This document shows, piece by piece, positions 33,304 to 43,549 of a DNA stretch of 64,000 nucleotides (positions are counted from its first letter, which is position 1; the number at the start of each line of letters is the position of its first letter). This stretch comes from Amaurobius ferox. Taxonomy: Eukaryota > Arthropoda > Arachnida > Araneae > Amaurobiidae. The translations under genes were made by a program, and so were the position numbers. The stretch is taken from NCBI GenBank assembly GCA_951213105.1, contig OX578146.1, positions 115,594,387 through 115,658,386 of the forward strand. The letters run 5' to 3'. Under the pieces are notes generated by a model, which was given only the letters and a program-made list of their open reading frames with translations, was not told the DNA's origin and made no database searches.

Positions 33304-33665
33304 ATACTTTCCTCATATACAATGTATAGATGAAGTCAAGAATTCAAATTTTCAATGGGAAGAGTACGTATTAAGCGCCCCTGAACTCGAATCGGTTTTT
33401 TAAGTGGTGTGTGTATATGTTAATATGTTTGTATATATGTTGGAATGTATGTGTGTCCACGTCTGCGAAGACGATACTCCACATCCAAATCAACATTTTT
33501 CAACCATTTTTTTAATCAACCAATTTTTTTAAGGGGTTATTAAAAATATAAAATATATAATAATTTTAGACGTAGTTTTCGCTAGAATATGAATAATGCA
33601 AACTTTAGTACGTCTTCATGAACAGATCTTGAGATATTTTACTATTTCGAATGGATTTTCACAAA
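33304..33665 (+). repeat. diverged element H copy
   Basis: ATACTTTCCTCATATACAAT, GTCAAGAATTCAAATTTTCAA, GAGTACGTATTAAGCGCCCC, GTGTGTGTATATGTT and a GAAGACGATA block, then CTTGAGATATTTTACTATTT, follow the order of element H at lower identity. Confidence 0.6.
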
Positions 33666-34514
33666 AAATCATTAAAAAATCAGGACTGTTATATAATATC
33701 CAGTGCTATTTGAAATTACTTTAAACCTTGCAAGTAGTATAAATTTCTGAGAAAGATTCGATTTCAGAATTTCTAGTAATTGAATGAAAAGTGCGCGTTA
33801 TATCCTCCGCATAAATAATATAGATAAAAGGTGTGTGCCAATTTTCTTTAACAAGTAACACCGTGATGGAAATTGGATACTACTTTGATGTGCATTCTTT
33901 TTCGTCTGTGTGCCTGTTTTGGAGGATTGCATTTCTAAAAATGACAGGGAAAAAGAAATCAGGGAAAAAAATTTATAAATTAGAAGTTTGTCTCAAATGA
34001 GATTGAAGACAAACTAGAGCTTAAATTGTGGTCTTCGGATGCAAGCTGTTAAAATAAAAATTACATAGACTTTTAATTATTTACAAAATTCGCTCAAAAA
34101 CTCTAAATTTTATAATCTTGAGGTTTTGCAACTTTAATTGAAAACGCAAATACTGATCTCAGAAAACAGAGATATGTTTTATATGGCTGGTATAGATAGT
34201 GGGACAAAAGCCGCGAAAATGCAACTTGAAGAAAGCTAATAAATTTTTAGCTAGTGAACTAGTTCCCAACTTGAAATACTGCCCAAAAATGATGAAGTAA
34301 GCTAGCGTACATTTCGAATATCTTTGAATTTTCTTCTTCAGTTGGAACAGGTATTGTCCAAAAGCTAACTAGACCATGCTGGCCAAACAGAAAAAGCCTT
34401 AACGACAGAAGCCAATAAGGTACCATCACCTAATGTAAAAAAAGAAAGACAATAACAGATATTTTACGAAATACATGCTAAATGAACTGAAGAAGCAAGA
34501 AAGAAATTAAAACA
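33666..34514. other. no gene seen
   Basis: AT-rich. A poorly preserved H-like start may lie at about 33790-33900. Confidence 0.4.
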
Positions 34515-35416
34515 TCTGATGTGGGCAGCACACGACTTTCCTTATATAATGCAATGAATTTACTACTTTTACAGTAAAAAAATAGATTATTCTCATAGTA
34601 GTTATTTGTATTCTTTCCAAGATATTGAATTTTCGTCAATGAGTCGTCATTTTCCATGTCGTCATTGATTTAGCGTCATTTTTATCCATTTGGCGAGTTT
34701 TTCGTTAATTTAGCAACATTTAAAAAAGTCGTCAAGTTGGCGACATTCCACCAAATTCGTCGCCAAAATATCACCAAGCGTTATGGACGAAGAAATAAGT
34801 TATTCTTACAGCAGATAAATGACTATTGGCTTTCAAATACAAAAGCATTGCTCAAAGTATCTTTCTTCATGAATGGAACGAGCTAGATCCACGAAAATGA
34901 TGTCACCAAATTTATCGCATGGTATTACATATGAAAAGTGAACATGTTTCTCAATAAGAATTTTTTTTTATGACTTTTTGGTAATTTTTTTCAAAAATGT
35001 GCAATATCTCGAGAACGGTTCATGTTAGCGTTCGAAAATTTATGCCAGTCGTTTTCTAATGAGAAATGTCTATTTGCGTAACTTTATGAGCGGGTTTGAT
35101 TTTTTGACGATTTTTTCAAAATTTCACTTGAAAATTTAGGGTGGTTCTGAACATTCGATTGCTTATAAAAACAATAGGCTTCCAGTGTTTATGGATTGTG
35201 ATTTTTGTACCAAATTTCGTTTGAATCGGTCCATTTGTTCGCCAGTTATCTTCTCCACAGACTCACTGATACACACACACAGAGACAGACATCGCTTTAA
35301 AAATGTTCGATTCGTGATCAAGGCTGCTTGAAACGTGCTCTCCCGTCGAAAACTCGAATTCGAATTTTCAACCCCATCGCAATACTTCCCTTATACATTA
35401 TGTATACAAGGAAAGT
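34515..35416 (-). mobile_element. element H copy, about 0.9 kb, isolated
   Basis: From TCTGATGTGGGCAGCACACG to the terminal palindrome ACATTATGTATACAAGG and AAAGT. Includes GTCGTCAAGTTGGCGAC, GCAATATCTCGAGAACGGTT, and a short CA tract. A clean representative of the family without nested insertions. Confidence 0.92.
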
Positions 35417-35792
35417 AATAAAATGGAGTTAATGAACTCAACGCGCAAAGCAGAAAACGATAGAAACAAATAAATTGACATGACCATGCCACACCTTAAT
35501 AGAAGGAAGGTGTCATTGAAACACCATTAACTACTGGAATTTTTATTGATGTCAAATGCATTTTACATTGGGATTTAGTTCTTTATTGATTGTGCTCAAA
35601 TTTATGTTCTACATATTCTCAAATTGCTAAAATTAAAAGAGGAAACACCTTCCATTGCAGCCTCTGGGTTATACAGGGACGATTTAAGATGTAAATTCTT
35701 GTGGTAGAAAGACTTGGTTTGTCTTGATAAGTACATATCCTGTGATGAAAATAATGTATTTGAACATTTAAAAATGTAATCGATTTTAAATT

Positions 35793-35945
35793 ATGCACAA
35801 AACATTTTTTATATTTGTACTATTTGCTTTGAAATTTCTTTTGGTTCAAGGAGCTTACCTGGTAGGAACCAGACAGTGCGGTAATGAACGAATGCCAAAG
35901 AAACTAGGTGTGAGTGGTGCAGAGAATGTTTTGGTAAAATGTTGA
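35793..35945 (+). CDS. small secreted peptide or first coding exon of a secreted protein
   Basis: An ATG opens a 50-codon frame. The first 20 residues, MHKTFFIFVLFALKFLLVQG, form a textbook signal peptide: basic N part, hydrophobic core, small residue at the cleavage site before AYLVG. The rest is polar with two Cys (RQCGNERMPKKLG ... KC). It ends in TGA at 35943-35945 if unspliced. A GTGAGT at 35909 or a GTAAAA at 35934 could instead be a splice donor, making this the first exon of a longer secreted protein. No family is recognised, and I do not assign a function. It is too short to rule out chance, but such a signal peptide is unusual in this background. Confidence 0.4.
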   Translation: MHKTFFIFVLFALKFLLVQGAYLVGTRQCGNERMPKKLGVSGAENVLVKC

Positions 35946-36067
35946 GAATGAATTTAAATTCAAATATCTAACTTTCTCAATGTTATAGTTACATGTTTCA
36001 AACTGGATACGCCATAAATCCATATCAAATTGCATTTATGATAATTATGGGAACGTTAATCTTTGTT

Positions 36068-36813
36068 ACTTTCCTTATATGCATAATGTATAAGGAAAGT
36101 ATTGTGACGGGGTCGAAAATTCGAATTCGTGTTTTTGACGGGAAAGCATGTTTGAAGCATCCCTGATCACGAATCAAAAATTTTTGAAGTGTGTGTGTCA
36201 GTGGGGAGACGATAACTGAGGACGAATGAACCGATTCGAACGAAATTTGGTACAAAAATCACAATCCGTAAACATTGGAAGCCTATTGTTTTTATACGCA
36301 ATCTCGAATGTTCAGAACCCCCCCTAAATTTTCGAGTGAAATTTTGAAAAAATCGTCAAAAAATCAAAACCGCTAATATAGTTACGCAAATAGACATTTC
36401 TCATGTAATTTTTCATTAGAAAACAATTGAGATAAATTTTAGAACGCCAACATGAACCGCTCTCGAGATATTGCACAATTTTCAAAAAAATTATCAAAAA
36501 GTCATATAAAATAAAAAAAAAATATTTCCTCTTGAGAAACATGTTCACTTTTCATATGTGATACCATGCGATGAATTTGGTGACATGATTCTCGTGGATC
36601 TAGCTCGTTCCATTCATGAAAAAAGATACTTTGAGTAATACTTTTGTATTTGAACGCCAATAGTCATTTATTTGCTGTAAGAATAACTTATTTCTTCGTC
36701 CTTAACGCTTGGCAAGATTTTGGCGACGAATTTGGTGCAACTTTTTTAAATGTTGCTAAACTAACGAAAATTGGAAAGAATAAAAATAACTACTATAAAA
36801 ATAATCTATTTTT
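36068..36813 (+). mobile_element. element H copy, 3' truncated
   Basis: Starts ACTTTCCTTATATGC with the terminal palindrome, runs through the conserved blocks and stops in CTATTTTT, where the next copy begins. Its last 100 bp carry a deletion (ACGAAAATTGG joined to AAAGAATAAAAATAAC). Confidence 0.88.
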
Positions 36814-36935
36814 ACTTTCCTTATATACATAATGTATAAGGAAAGTATTGTGACGGGGTCGAAAATTCGAATTCGAGTTTTCGACGGAGAGCACGTTTCA
36901 AGCATCCCTGATCACGAATCAAACATTTTTGAAGT

Positions 36936-36972
<37 letters not shown>

Positions 36973-37620
36973 GCGTGTGTGTGTGTGGAAAGACGATAAC
37001 TGACGAACGAATGGACCGATTCGAACCAAATTTGGTACAAAAATCACAATCTATAAACACTGGAAGCCTATTGTGTTTATACGCAATCGAATGTTCAGAA
37101 CTCCCCTAAATTTTCGAATGAAATTTTGAAAAAATCGTCAAAAAATCAAAACCAATAATAAGGTTACGCAAATAGACATTTCTTATGTAATTTTTCATTA
37201 GAAAACGATTGACATATATTTTAGAGCGCTAACATGAACCGTTCTCGAGATATTGCACATTTTTCAAAAAAATTATCAAAAAGTCATATAAAATAGAAAA
37301 AAAAATATATCCTATTGAGAAATATGTTCACTTTTCATATATAATATCATGCGATAAATTGGGTGACATCATTCTCGTGAATCTAGCTCGTTCCATTCAC
37401 GAAAAAAGATACTTTGAGTAATAGTTTTGCATTTGAACGCCAATTTATCTGCTGTAAGAATAACTTATTTCTTCGTCCATAACGCTTGGCAAGATTTTGG
37501 CGGCGAAATTGGCGGAATGACGCCCACTTCGCGACTTTTTGAAATGTTGCCAAATTAGCGAAAATTTCGCCAAATGGATAAAAATGACGACTAATTGTGG
37601 AAAATTCAATATCTAATAAG

Positions 37621-37667
<47 letters not shown>

Positions 37668-37945
37668 ACTTATTTCTTCGTCCATAACGCTTGGCGAGAT
37701 TTTGGCGACGAAATTGGCGGAATGTCGCCAACTTGGCGACTTTTTGAAATGTTGCCAAATTAACGAAAATCTTGCCAAATGGATAAAAATGACGCTAAAT
37801 CAATGAAAATGACGACTAATTGTCGAAAATTCAATATCTTGGAAAGGATATTAGTATCTACTAGAAGAAAAACCTATTTATTTTACTGTAAAAGTAGTAA
37901 ATTCATTGCATTATATAAGGAAAATCATGTGCTGTCTACATCATA
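36814..37945 (+). mobile_element. element H copy with internal duplication
   Basis: Head-to-tail with the preceding copy. Contains a GT tract (36937-36986), then the CGTCCATAACGCTTGGC/TGGCGAC core in two tandem versions (about 37441-37610 and 37667-37850) separated by an (AT)n tract. Ends TGTGCTGTCTACATCATA. Confidence 0.9.
37623..37666. repeat. AT microsatellite
   Basis: Uninterrupted (AT)n of about 40 bp at the duplication junction in element H. Confidence 0.95.
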
Positions 37946-37949
37946 TTTT

Positions 37950-39060
37950 TTTCTCTTATCCTCACATAAAAATATTCCATTTGACCAAACCTTCTTCTCA
38001 AACTCAACATATGCGTTTTCCAATATTTATGAAAAAAATTCAATTAAGAGAGTTAAAAATTGCATATTAATTGCTTAGAGCAGTATCACTTAAACTGATA
38101 GTTAATGAATTGTTTTTGTATTTAATATTAGCTGATCTATGATAGTTAGTACTAATATCTACACTGTCCTTTTAGTATAAATCTCTGATATATTTTTTCT
38201 ACTTTGAATCTTTAATTATTATTTTTAAATTTTAATTATTTTGTCATTAATTCCTTTTTCTAAATTTAGTTTTCTGATTTATCTTTTATTTGGCTTTTAT
38301 TAAATATTTCTGTACTAATAATTTATATAACAATATACCATCATTTTAATAAAATATAACGTCTACATTTTGTCATAAATTTCATTATTTTTTCTAACAT
38401 GGTTTCATTTTTTACATTGATTTATATTGCAGTTTCATAATTATTATGGCATTAAATACCCTTCAATGTTCTAACTTGGAGTTTGAGTAGTGTAAACGAT
38501 GTTTATATTTATCATCTATGTGTATATTTGTGTGTTATCTATGCATATTGTCCATGTTTTCCCATAATGTTATTTCTGTATTTTTACTGGCCATCCATTG
38601 CCTTAATTTAACAGCCTAATTTTAATGCAGAATGTAAATAAATTAAACGATTGTAAGGTGAGTTGCATAAGAATTGCTGAAATTTTTTCACTCAAAATTA
38701 TTTAGCTCAGGAGTCTTAAATGTAAGTAACATGAAAGAAATATTCATTGATATTACATAGAAAAGCAGACGATTTATATTTCGATAAAGTTTTAAGTGTT
38801 CAAGTACTATAATAAATTACTATAGTACTTTTATAATTTAAAAAATATTAATGAATGTGTCACATTTTAGAGATGTTTAAATAAAATTACATTGCCGTTG
38901 GAAAGTGTTTCATACTCAATACTTATGCATGATTGATCTTTCTCATTTTAATCGGCTTTGGAAATCTACCGTGTATCTCAAAACAGATAGAAGTAAAATA
39001 AATATTGTACAATGCTCATTTCCTGTTTCCAAAAATCGGAGAAAATGAACTCTTTCCAAT
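37950..39060. other. very AT-rich sequence, no gene seen
   Basis: Homopolymer-rich; no coding motif or repeat relation recognised. Confidence 0.5.
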
Positions 39061-39140
39061 TTCGCAATCCGGAATTTAATTTATAATTGAATATTATTTA
39101 TTAATATTTAATTTGTAATTGAATATTAATAAATAATCAA

Positions 39141-39208
39141 TTCATTCAAATATATTCAATTCCAAATTAAATCGGGATTTAATTTATAATTGAATATATT
39201 TGAATGAA
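39141..39208. repeat. AT-rich palindrome, 32-bp arms
   Basis: Arms 39141-39172 and 39177-39208 are complementary except for two bases, with CGGG as loop. Parts of the arms are also repeated just upstream (39070-39130), as is typical of cruciform-prone AT-rich repeats. Confidence 0.85.
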
Positions 39209-39510
39209 TAAATTTCTCTAAATATTTTCTTCAAAGTAGTGTTTAAATTTAGCACCCATAACTCCGCCATAGCCGGTCCCAAGCCCGGTTGAGAAAGGAG
39301 GAGGGTTGGGTTTAAGGCTTATAATCTAAAAATTAAATAAAAGGAAATTTCAAAATTCTAAATATAAAAATTATCAAAACTCCTGGCTTTAGGTCCTGGA
39401 TCGTAATACTGTATTGATATCTACAACTGGCTATTTATAATCGGAATTTCGCGTGTTCTCAATGGTTACTGGTGATTAAATAACACACTTAATCAAAGTT
39501 GTCGCTAACC

Positions 39511-39589
39511 AGATATCAAAGTGTCGAATGCCCTGACAATCCGACTCGTCCGAGGACTTAGAGGAGCAAGGTGGAAGATATCAAAGTGT
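39511..39589 (-). mobile_element. 51-bp SINE tail with 14-bp target duplication
   Basis: Perfect flanks AGATATCAAAGTGT (39511-39524 and 39576-39589) surround 51 bp containing, on the minus strand, TCCTCTAAGTCCTCGGACGA, the tail type also found at 31065 and 14456. Among the shortest retroposon insertions in the window. Confidence 0.85.
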
Positions 39590-39774
39590 GTATTTGTTGT
39601 TTTTAAGAGTAAAGTTATGCAGGATTTTTAACAATCTCTTTGTATCGTCAACCTTAATTGGATTTTTTAATTTTTTTTCCGTTGACCTAGAAGCAAAGAC
39701 GAAACGAATAAGATCAAAACTAAGATTCCAACTGGAGTGAAAAGTTATAAAATCAACGACACAACATCATAGAT

Positions 39775-40000
39775 AAAAGGTCATTTAATAAAATTATCCT
39801 ACAAGACGGACTTAACTTTAAAAATCCAGAACGCTTTCGGGCATTACTATACCCTTCAGGAGTGGCTATACGAAAGAGTAAACGTGGAATGCTTATATGT
39901 AGACCAGATCAGCAGACAGATTTGTATAAATAAACACAAAATAATAGTAGTACAAGCAGACTATTAAAGTTAATCAATTACAAATACAATTTTAGGTGTT
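39775..40000 (-). mobile_element. Penelope-type terminal fragment, second copy
   Basis: Aligns by eye with 9735-9990 across the hammerhead and beyond (GGTCATTTAATAAAATTATCC, AAGACGGACTTAAC, GAAAGAGTAAACGTGGAATG). About 0.7 kb upstream of an RT fragment of Penelope type on the opposite strand. Confidence 0.6.
39824..39867 (-). ncRNA. decayed type I hammerhead ribozyme, second copy
   Basis: Same 44-nt layout as at 9804-9847: AGCCA, core CTCCTGA (expected CUGAUGA), a 17-nt stem-loop II bounded by GGG/CCC, GAAA, GCGTTC, TGGAT. C3 and U4 are kept, but core positions 5 and 6 are changed, so the copy should be inactive for a different reason than the first. Confidence 0.6.
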
Positions 40001-40061
40001 ATACCCAAGAGATTTAATTTAAGCAAGTGGTAAATATTTTATAAAGAAAAAACACAATTCA

Positions 40062-40345
40062 AAAATTCAAGTGTTTGAATTTTTTATTTTTTCCCTTGGT
40101 CTCTTGGCTGAGATAAAAAAAATGACGCCAAAACCGAAATTCTATTTATAGTATAAGGAAGGCATTTCCACTGCAGAGTGAAAAAGATTGAATAAAGCAA
40201 AGTGGTTTTGAGATTCTTTTATTTCTTTGCACCGTCATCCCTAATTAAGTGTTTGAAATTTAAAATTTATCCCTTGGTCTCTTGATTGAGATACCGAAAT
40301 TCTAGTTATTGTGTAAGGAAGACACTTTCACTGCAGAACAGTATC
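40062..40345. repeat. two-copy direct repeat (~95 bp units)
   Basis: AAGTGTTTGAATTT, TCCCTTGGTCTCTTGGCTGA, ACCGAAATTCTA, GTATAAGGAAGGCA and CACTGCAGA recur in the same order at 40248-40345. The second copy leads into an open frame (40309-40590) without recognisable motif. Confidence 0.75.
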
Positions 40346-40699
40346 CATGGACCGGTTTCGCGCTTATTATGCGCCCACCATTAACTGCAACACCAACAAG
40401 AAACTTGCTATTTGCCGCAATTTCGCAAACTTCAATGGAGAACTCACAATTTCAGTCCTTCCACGTAGCTGACATAAAATCCGTATACAATTTGGGTCGG
40501 ACTATACGAATCTGTATCGGACAATTGCTTGGTAATTTTCATACATCACCCCTCACCCAGTTGGTCTGTGCATATTATATAGATAAGTAGATAGCACTAC
40601 AGTAAGAGATGAAATATTAAAACATCTCAGAAATAATAAATTAATTAGAATTGTTGTCAAATCTTCTAGAATTACTCCCGTTAACTTTAAACAAGTGCC

Positions 40700-41500
40700 T
40701 TAATCTTTATTGCCCATTATGTTGCATTTTATACTCCATGTGTTTCTTTATATATACAAATCTCTTATAGTATACAATACTCTTATATGCAAAGTGCCTG
40801 AAGCGAACGTTCACTTTCGGCCCATTATCTCAATTCTTGGCACTGCTTCTTATCATTTGTCTAAATTTCTTGTTTCTCAATTTCTTCCTTTTGTAATAAT
40901 ATCTAGTATACTATTAAGAGCTCATATGATTTTGTCAGCAAAATTTTCGATTTCAAGTCAGCGAAAAGTGACGCCATCATGCAATTATCTAATACTCCTG
41001 CTTAAGATTATCTGTTATGCGTCAGTAAAAAGTTAAGTAATGTCATTTATTCTGTTAAATTGGTAACTCTTTTTAGAAAGTATGAACGTATTTGTCTCAT
41101 AACACCTTCAATGGTTACTTTGGTGATTAGTTGCTCTTCATCTACCTTTGTGTTGCATTTGCATGCACTATTTTGAAGTTTCATGTTCGATGACTACCAG
41201 GCTCTCTTTGACCAGTCTATTAATATTGATAATTTTTATTTATGGACAATTTATATTATTTTTTATAATGAAATATTTTGACCCCTTTTTCCATTTTGTC
41301 GTAATAATTATCTTTTCTCATGCATGGGTCAGCCATTTGCCGTACCAATTCATTGTCTCTACAGTTTACCGAAAAACATTTGCAGCTGCCATACTTTTTC
41401 ATAAAAATTTAGGCCATCCCCTTAATAATAAAATGGCCACATTTAACGCTTATATTAAATCACTCTGTACTAAAGTCTGAATTTAATTATTTAAAAGCTG
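40700..41500 (+). pseudogene. Penelope-like reverse transcriptase fragment
   Basis: Open fragments read HFRPIISILGTASYHLSKFL, the RT block RPI(V/I)S...Y.L.KFL characteristic of Penelope-like elements, then after several hundred bases SHLPYQFIVSTVYRKTF and GHPLNNKMATFNAYIK, which match the later RT block (Y.KRT/YRK ... HP...K...FN) of that group. The catalytic YxDD block between them is not readable, and stops follow. A defective copy. The hammerhead relic nearby lies on the opposite strand, so the two parts may be from one rearranged element or two. Confidence 0.6.
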
Positions 41501-42369
41501 TCACCTTATATAGTGAATTCTCCCTTAAAATGTATCATTGCGCTTTAGAGCAATTTCCGAGCAAAGAAGGTCCAGTTAAAACGTTTAATAATTTTGATTT
41601 CATTCCTTAGTGTTTAATATTTCCAATTCTAAAATGAGTCATAAAATTGCTAGAATTCTTAGAGAAAATTACTCTAACGTCAATTTTTTTTTTAATTCAT
41701 TTTCTTCATAAAGAGAACACTATTTTCTTATCTTAAAGATCAAAATATGAAATTTATAAATGCGTACTATAGTATATAGTCGAGCTAAATAACCTTTAAA
41801 GTACCACAGCTAAGTTAAAAAATCTTCTTTAGATAATTAATGCTAGAAAAGCAAACCGTGTTAGTGGTTTTGTTTTGCCTCTGTTATTTAATAATGTCCA
41901 TTAGTTTTGAAATTCTTTGATACTTTCAACTTGTTTAAAAATATCAAATGATTTGTATACGATACCCTATTTCACCAGTTAAGCCTTAACTGGTTTCTGT
42001 ATTTAATTCCGTATCTTCCCAATTTTTTCTGGTTTTATTATTCCATATTTTGCGTTGTATATGTATTTGATATCTATTAAACTTCCTGACGTGATTAAAT
42101 ACACCTGGAATTTACATGTCGACTCAAAAAAATATTCACCAGATGGTCATTAGATTTTGAAAAATTGGCTTACTCCTTCAATTTATTCCAAAAACACATC
42201 TGATCTTTGTGCAAGAACTACACAGTTACTTTCAGTAAATAGATTGCTGGTGTTTCGAGCTCTGAATTTCTGACCTTGATGAAATACTTTAAAAACCGCC
42301 AAACATTTTATGCATCGTCCCATCAGGGCAGCAATCAATGGGTCAACAGGTACGAATGCGCGAAATGTA
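41501..42369. other. possible further Penelope remnant, no readable gene
   Basis: Frames are short and broken (for example LEQFPSKEGPVKTFNNFDF near 41545-41605). No GIY-YIG motif could be recognised. Confidence 0.3.
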
Positions 42370-42466
42370 CATAAACTAAGTCCACGCGCATGCGCACTCA
42401 GTCTAACGCAGTTTCAATGCTAAACTGCGTCAGACTGAGTAAACATGCGCGTGGACTTAGTTTATA
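42370..42466. repeat. long hairpin, 45-bp imperfect stem
   Basis: Arms 42370-42414 and 42422-42466 pair along almost their full length (CATAAACTAAGTCCACGCGC against GCGCGTGGACTTAGTTTATA) with about four mismatches and a 7-base loop. CpG-rich compared with the neighbourhood. Could be a fold-back element or an RNA hairpin. Confidence 0.9.
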
Positions 42467-43139
42467 TACGCTTTGCGCATCTTACCTTTTGTCTGTTGTA
42501 AAACTTCCACCACCATCAATGATATATCTCACTCTACACAAAACATATTTTATTGTTGCTTTAAATGGAATGTCTTACATTCATCAAAAAGTTCCTTTTT
42601 TTGTACTTCTACACAAAGATACTGCACTGGAGGTGGGGAAAACCCGTATTGCAGCATTCTAAATTAGTATGTTTGGTCTAGTCCTCCAAGCGTGTTAGTT
42701 CCAGTAGAAAATATGAGCTTCAATGGTTTCTGCAAAATAAATCAGATCATTAACATTAAACGCAGTACACGGATTTATTTCTAAATTCAAAGTACTATTT
42801 CATTTATATGAAAGCAGTCCCACATTAAATTATCTAAACTTTCAAGATTTGCTACAAAATCCTAATCATCTAAAAGTATTAGACACTGCTATTGTCATTT
42901 TAAATGGATGTGCAATTCATAATAAAATCCGGAAAGAAACAAATTTAGATGATGATTTTTTTTTTTTACAAAGTGAACATTAGAATCTGAGATCAACAGA
43001 ATATTTTCTACGAATCCAGGGAACAAATCTGAATATCAAAGATTCGCCAACTATTAAAAAAACAAACTAAAGTAAGATTCCTCAAACGTAAAAAAGCTGC
43101 CCATTTGCACATTGGTTGAAATATGTCGAAGCCAGTCAT

Positions 43140-43547
43140 CCGCAAAATAGGTGTTGTTGTTGAGACCCAGACCGTCCGACCTACCAGAAAGGTGTAAGGT
43201 AACTGTATGGACGGCCGGGAAGTGCCACCCAATTTAGACCGGAACCCAGTGGGGGAGGCATCCACAGGGACCGTACCCTCCTTCCCCTACCACCAACCTC
43301 TCGGAAGGACTTACGGACCCACATGTTTAACGTGATCGTACTCCGCATGAACACGGCGGCATATGTGGCAGCGTGCAAATCTAGCGCGCAAACCACGGGG
43401 ATACCGCACCCGAGATGGCCAACAGCACGCGGCGTTCCGAGGTGGTCACCCACCAAGTTACTAACCGCGCCCGATGCTGCTTGACTTCGGTGATCTAACG
43501 AGAACCGGTGTTTTCAGCACGGTACGGCCGTTGGCCCCGCAAAATAG
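43140..43547 (-). mobile_element. chimeric SINE: 5S rRNA head joined to tRNA-derived SINE body
   Basis: Minus strand, 43536 to 43151: a full-length 5S rRNA sequence; a tRNA-like remnant (GGTGCGGTATCCCCGTGG) whose A box is recognisable but whose B-box segment is deleted; the body of the common SINE (CACGTTAAACATGTGG, GGTACGGTCCCTGTGGATG, ACACCTTTCTGGTAGGTCGG); and a CAACAACAC tail. The whole unit is flanked by the perfect 11-bp repeat CCGCAAAATAG (43140-43150 and 43537-43547), so 5S part and body were inserted together. Confidence 0.93.
43418..43535 (-). rRNA. 5S rRNA sequence serving as SINE head
   Basis: The roughly 118 bases match an animal 5S rRNA from GCCAACGGCCGTACCGTGCT through AAGTCAAGCAGCATCGGGCG to the closing GCCGCGTGCTGTTGGC, with complementary ends. 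The internal control region (GTCAAGCAGCATCGGGC and GGGTGACCACC) is intact. An extra A in GGTTAGTAACTTGG and a few substitutions (for example GTTAGATC for GTCCGATC) fit a retroposed copy. I treat it as a pseudogene-like promoter head, not a host 5S gene. Confidence 0.85.
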
Positions 43548-43549
43548 AT

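Noticed and set aside
40309..40590. 93-residue frame starting in a direct repeat
   Set aside because: The beginning is duplicated repeat sequence and no motif was recognised; it may be part of the Penelope-type element.
43418..43535. Functional host 5S rRNA gene
   Set aside because: It is part of a retroposed unit with target duplications and carries substitutions and an extra base; host 5S genes are normally in homogeneous arrays.
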